Below, piece by piece: positions 62,848-64,000 of a DNA stretch of 64,000 nt (its first letter is position 1; the number at the start of each line of letters is the position of its first letter). The notes beneath the pieces are model-generated. The model was not told where the DNA came from. It worked only from the letters and a program-made list of their open reading frames with translations, and ran no database searches. The DNA lies in NCBI RefSeq assembly GCF_003933745.1, contig NZ_RSEB01000002.1, forward strand, positions 912,661-976,660, in the 5' to 3' direction. The DNA is from Glycomyces terrestris. Lineage in GTDB: Bacteria; Actinomycetota; Actinomycetes; Mycobacteriales; Micromonosporaceae. The position numbers and the translations under genes are program-made.

Positions 62848-62880
62848 GGGCGTCCGGGCCCGGATCCGGCCCGGACGCCC
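62848..62880. terminator. Terminator between GH39 and the ABC permease
   Basis: A perfect 13-bp stem GGGCGTCCGGGCC/GGCCCGGACGCCC with a 7-base loop lies in the 197-base convergent gap, 31 bases before the permease stop. It can serve both directions. TCCCCC follows on the plus strand, so any release is stem-driven. Confidence 0.75.
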
Positions 62881-62911
62881 TCCCCCTCGCGGACCCTCAC
62901 CGACCGCGGGC

Positions 62912-63868
62912 TTATCCCTTCACGGCGCCGGTGATGACGGCCTTCGTGAAGTGCTTCTGGATGAACGGGTACATGATGACGATGGGGATGATGGTGCAGA
63001 CGACGACGGCCATCTTGAGCGCGGCGGTCGGGGCGGATTCACCTTGGGCCTGGTACTGGGCGGCGGCCTGGGCGCCTTCGGGGAGCCCCTGGGTGGACAT
63101 GAGCATGCGCTGGAGGACGACCTGGATGGGCTGGGTCTCCAGGCCCGGGGTGTAGAGGACGGCCTGGAAGTACATGTTCCAGTAGCCCACGGCGTAGAAC
63201 AGGGCGATGACGGCGAGGATCGCCTTCGACATCGGCAGCACGATCGTGAACAGGGTGCGGAACTCGCCGGCGCCGTCCATCTTGGCGGCGTCGAGGAGCT
63301 CGCCGGGGATCGAGTTCATGAAGAACGCCCTGAGGATGATGATGTTGAAGGTGCCGACCGCGCCGGGCAGGATCAGCGACCAGTACGAGTTGAACAGGCC
63401 GAGCTGCTGCACCACCAGGAACGAGGGGTACATGCCCGGTCCGAACAGGAACGTCAGCAGGATCAGCCACAGGATCGGGCGGTGCAGCAGCGACCCGGTC
63501 CGCGAGAGCGCGTAGGCGCCGCAGATGGTCAGGGCCACGCTGATGGCGGTGCCGACGAGGGTGAGGGTGAGGGTCAGCAGCAGCGAGTCGGTGAGCGCGC
63601 CGCCGGAGAAGATCTCACGGTAGGCCTGCACGGACACGTCGGTGGGCAGGATCAGCAGGGACCCGCCGGCGCGACCCAGGGCCTCTTCGCTGGCGAAGCT
63701 GGTGGCCAGGACCGCCCAGATCGGCAGGACGATCGCGGCGGCGTAGCAGATCAGGAACAGGGCCTTGACCGCTTTGCCGGCGAGCGAGGGCTCCTCGTCC
63801 CAGATGGGCCGGTTCTTGTTGCGGCGCTTGCCACCGTGGAGGCGCGCGGGTGTGGTGGAGGCGGTCAT
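62912..63868 (-). CDS. Carbohydrate ABC transporter permease (CUT1, LplC/YtcP-like)
   Basis: 318 residues, six transmembrane segments (AVKALFLICYAAAIVLPIWAV, LLLTLTLTLVGTAISVALTI, PILWLILLTFLFGPGMYPSF, SLILPGAVGTFNIIILRAFF, MSKAILAVIALFYAVGYWNM and AVVVCTIIPIVIMYPFI). The EAA loop that contacts the ATPase is ELLDAAKMDGAGEFRTLFTI. The C-terminal FIQKHFTKAVITGAVKG is the standard CUT1 ending. ATG 63868 overlaps the preceding permease stop (ATGA). It imports oligosaccharides or related solutes. Confidence 0.94.
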   Translation of the reverse strand: MTASTTPARLHGGKRRNKNRPIWDEEPSLAGKAVKALFLICYAAAIVLPIWAVLATSFASEEALGRAGGSLLILPTDVSVQAYREIFSGGALTDSLLLTLTLTLVGTAISVALTICGAYALSRTGSLLHRPILWLILLTFLFGPGMYPSFLVVQQLGLFNSYWSLILPGAVGTFNIIILRAFFMNSIPGELLDAAKMDGAGEFRTLFTIVLPMSKAILAVIALFYAVGYWNMYFQAVLYTPGLETQPIQVVLQRMLMSTQGLPEGAQAAAQYQAQGESAPTAALKMAVVVCTIIPIVIMYPFIQKHFTKAVITGAVKG

Positions 63869-64000
63869 GACTTCTGGTAGATCCCTTGCTCTCCGAGGCG
63901 GTGCGCGATCTTGTTGGCGACGAGGATGAGGATCAGCCCGATGACGCCCTTGAACAAGCCCGCGGCGGTGCCGAAGGACTCGCCCTGGCTGCCGACGATC
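63865..64000 (-). CDS. Carbohydrate ABC transporter permease (LplB-like), C-terminal end (partial)
   Basis: The 44-residue visible end reads IVGSQGESFGTAAGLFKGVI, then GLILILVANKIAHRLGEQGI and YQKS. The pattern GLFKGVIGLILILVANKIA is the last membrane helix of CUT1 permeases of the LplB type. The gene continues beyond the window. The TGA overlaps the next permease ATG, so the two are a coupled pair. Confidence 0.88.
   Translation of the reverse strand, partial: IVGSQGESFGTAAGLFKGVIGLILILVANKIAHRLGEQGIYQKS

Overview
The window is high-GC DNA of an actinobacterium. Evidence: pervasive G/C third positions that open long antisense frames, GTG and TTG starts, several probable leaderless transcripts, the actinobacterial integration host factor next to gmk-rpoZ-coaBC-metK, a helicase-degenerate PriA, a long type II PyrF, and a FabG-InhA-CpfC cluster in the mycobacterial order. 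The plant-polysaccharide hydrolases fit a soil or plant-associated filamentous genus, perhaps Glycomycetales or Micromonosporales. That placement is inference, since there is no rRNA or marker tree.

Layout. 1-13.9 kb: pyrimidine operon (pyrB end, pyrC, carA, carB, pyrD, pyrF), then mihF, gmk, rpoZ, coaBC, metK and priA. 13.9-19.7 kb: a MerR/small membrane protein pair, an NB-ARC/TPR regulator of the STAND class divergent from a helical protein with type VII secretion-like features, and a VOC protein. 19.7-24.4 kb: a histidine kinase/response regulator pair and a GntR(YtrA)-controlled ABC system. 24.6-33.4 kb: def-fmt-rsmB, a secreted GH6-CBM2 cellulase, rpe, a REC-GGDDF protein, and an FMN riboswitch driving ribE-ribBA-ribH.

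33.4-42.1 kb: a membrane glycosyltransferase, DUF1905, an NmrA-like reductase divergent from a TetR with a zinc-ribbon tail, a GH12 endoglucanase, hisE-hisG, two PH-domain membrane proteins, a small Cys-rich protein and a hydrolase. 42.2-53.9 kb: a candidate small RNA, the moxR-DUF58-VWA operon, fabG-inhA-cpfC, NfeD/SPFH, a SpoU methyltransferase, TetR/DUF6463, and a C45-type acyltransferase beside an APH-like kinase.

54.0-64 kb is accessory. tRNA-Leu(GAG) is followed by a decayed phage terminase pair (TerS, TerL), then by two convergent paralogous cellulases (CBM2-GH5-X2-CBM46-like), an AraC regulator divergent from a GH39 enzyme with a clear direct-repeat operator, and the end of a CUT1 sugar ABC transporter. 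With GH6 and GH12 there are five glycoside hydrolases: four secreted enzymes cut cellulose or beta-glucan outside, and the GH39 enzyme lacks a signal peptide and probably acts on imported oligosaccharides.

Most of the window is conserved core genome. The least-described parts are the STAND/T7SS-like pair, the minus-strand RNA candidate near 42.2 kb, the phage relic at tRNA-Leu, and the palindromic operators in front of the cellulase genes.
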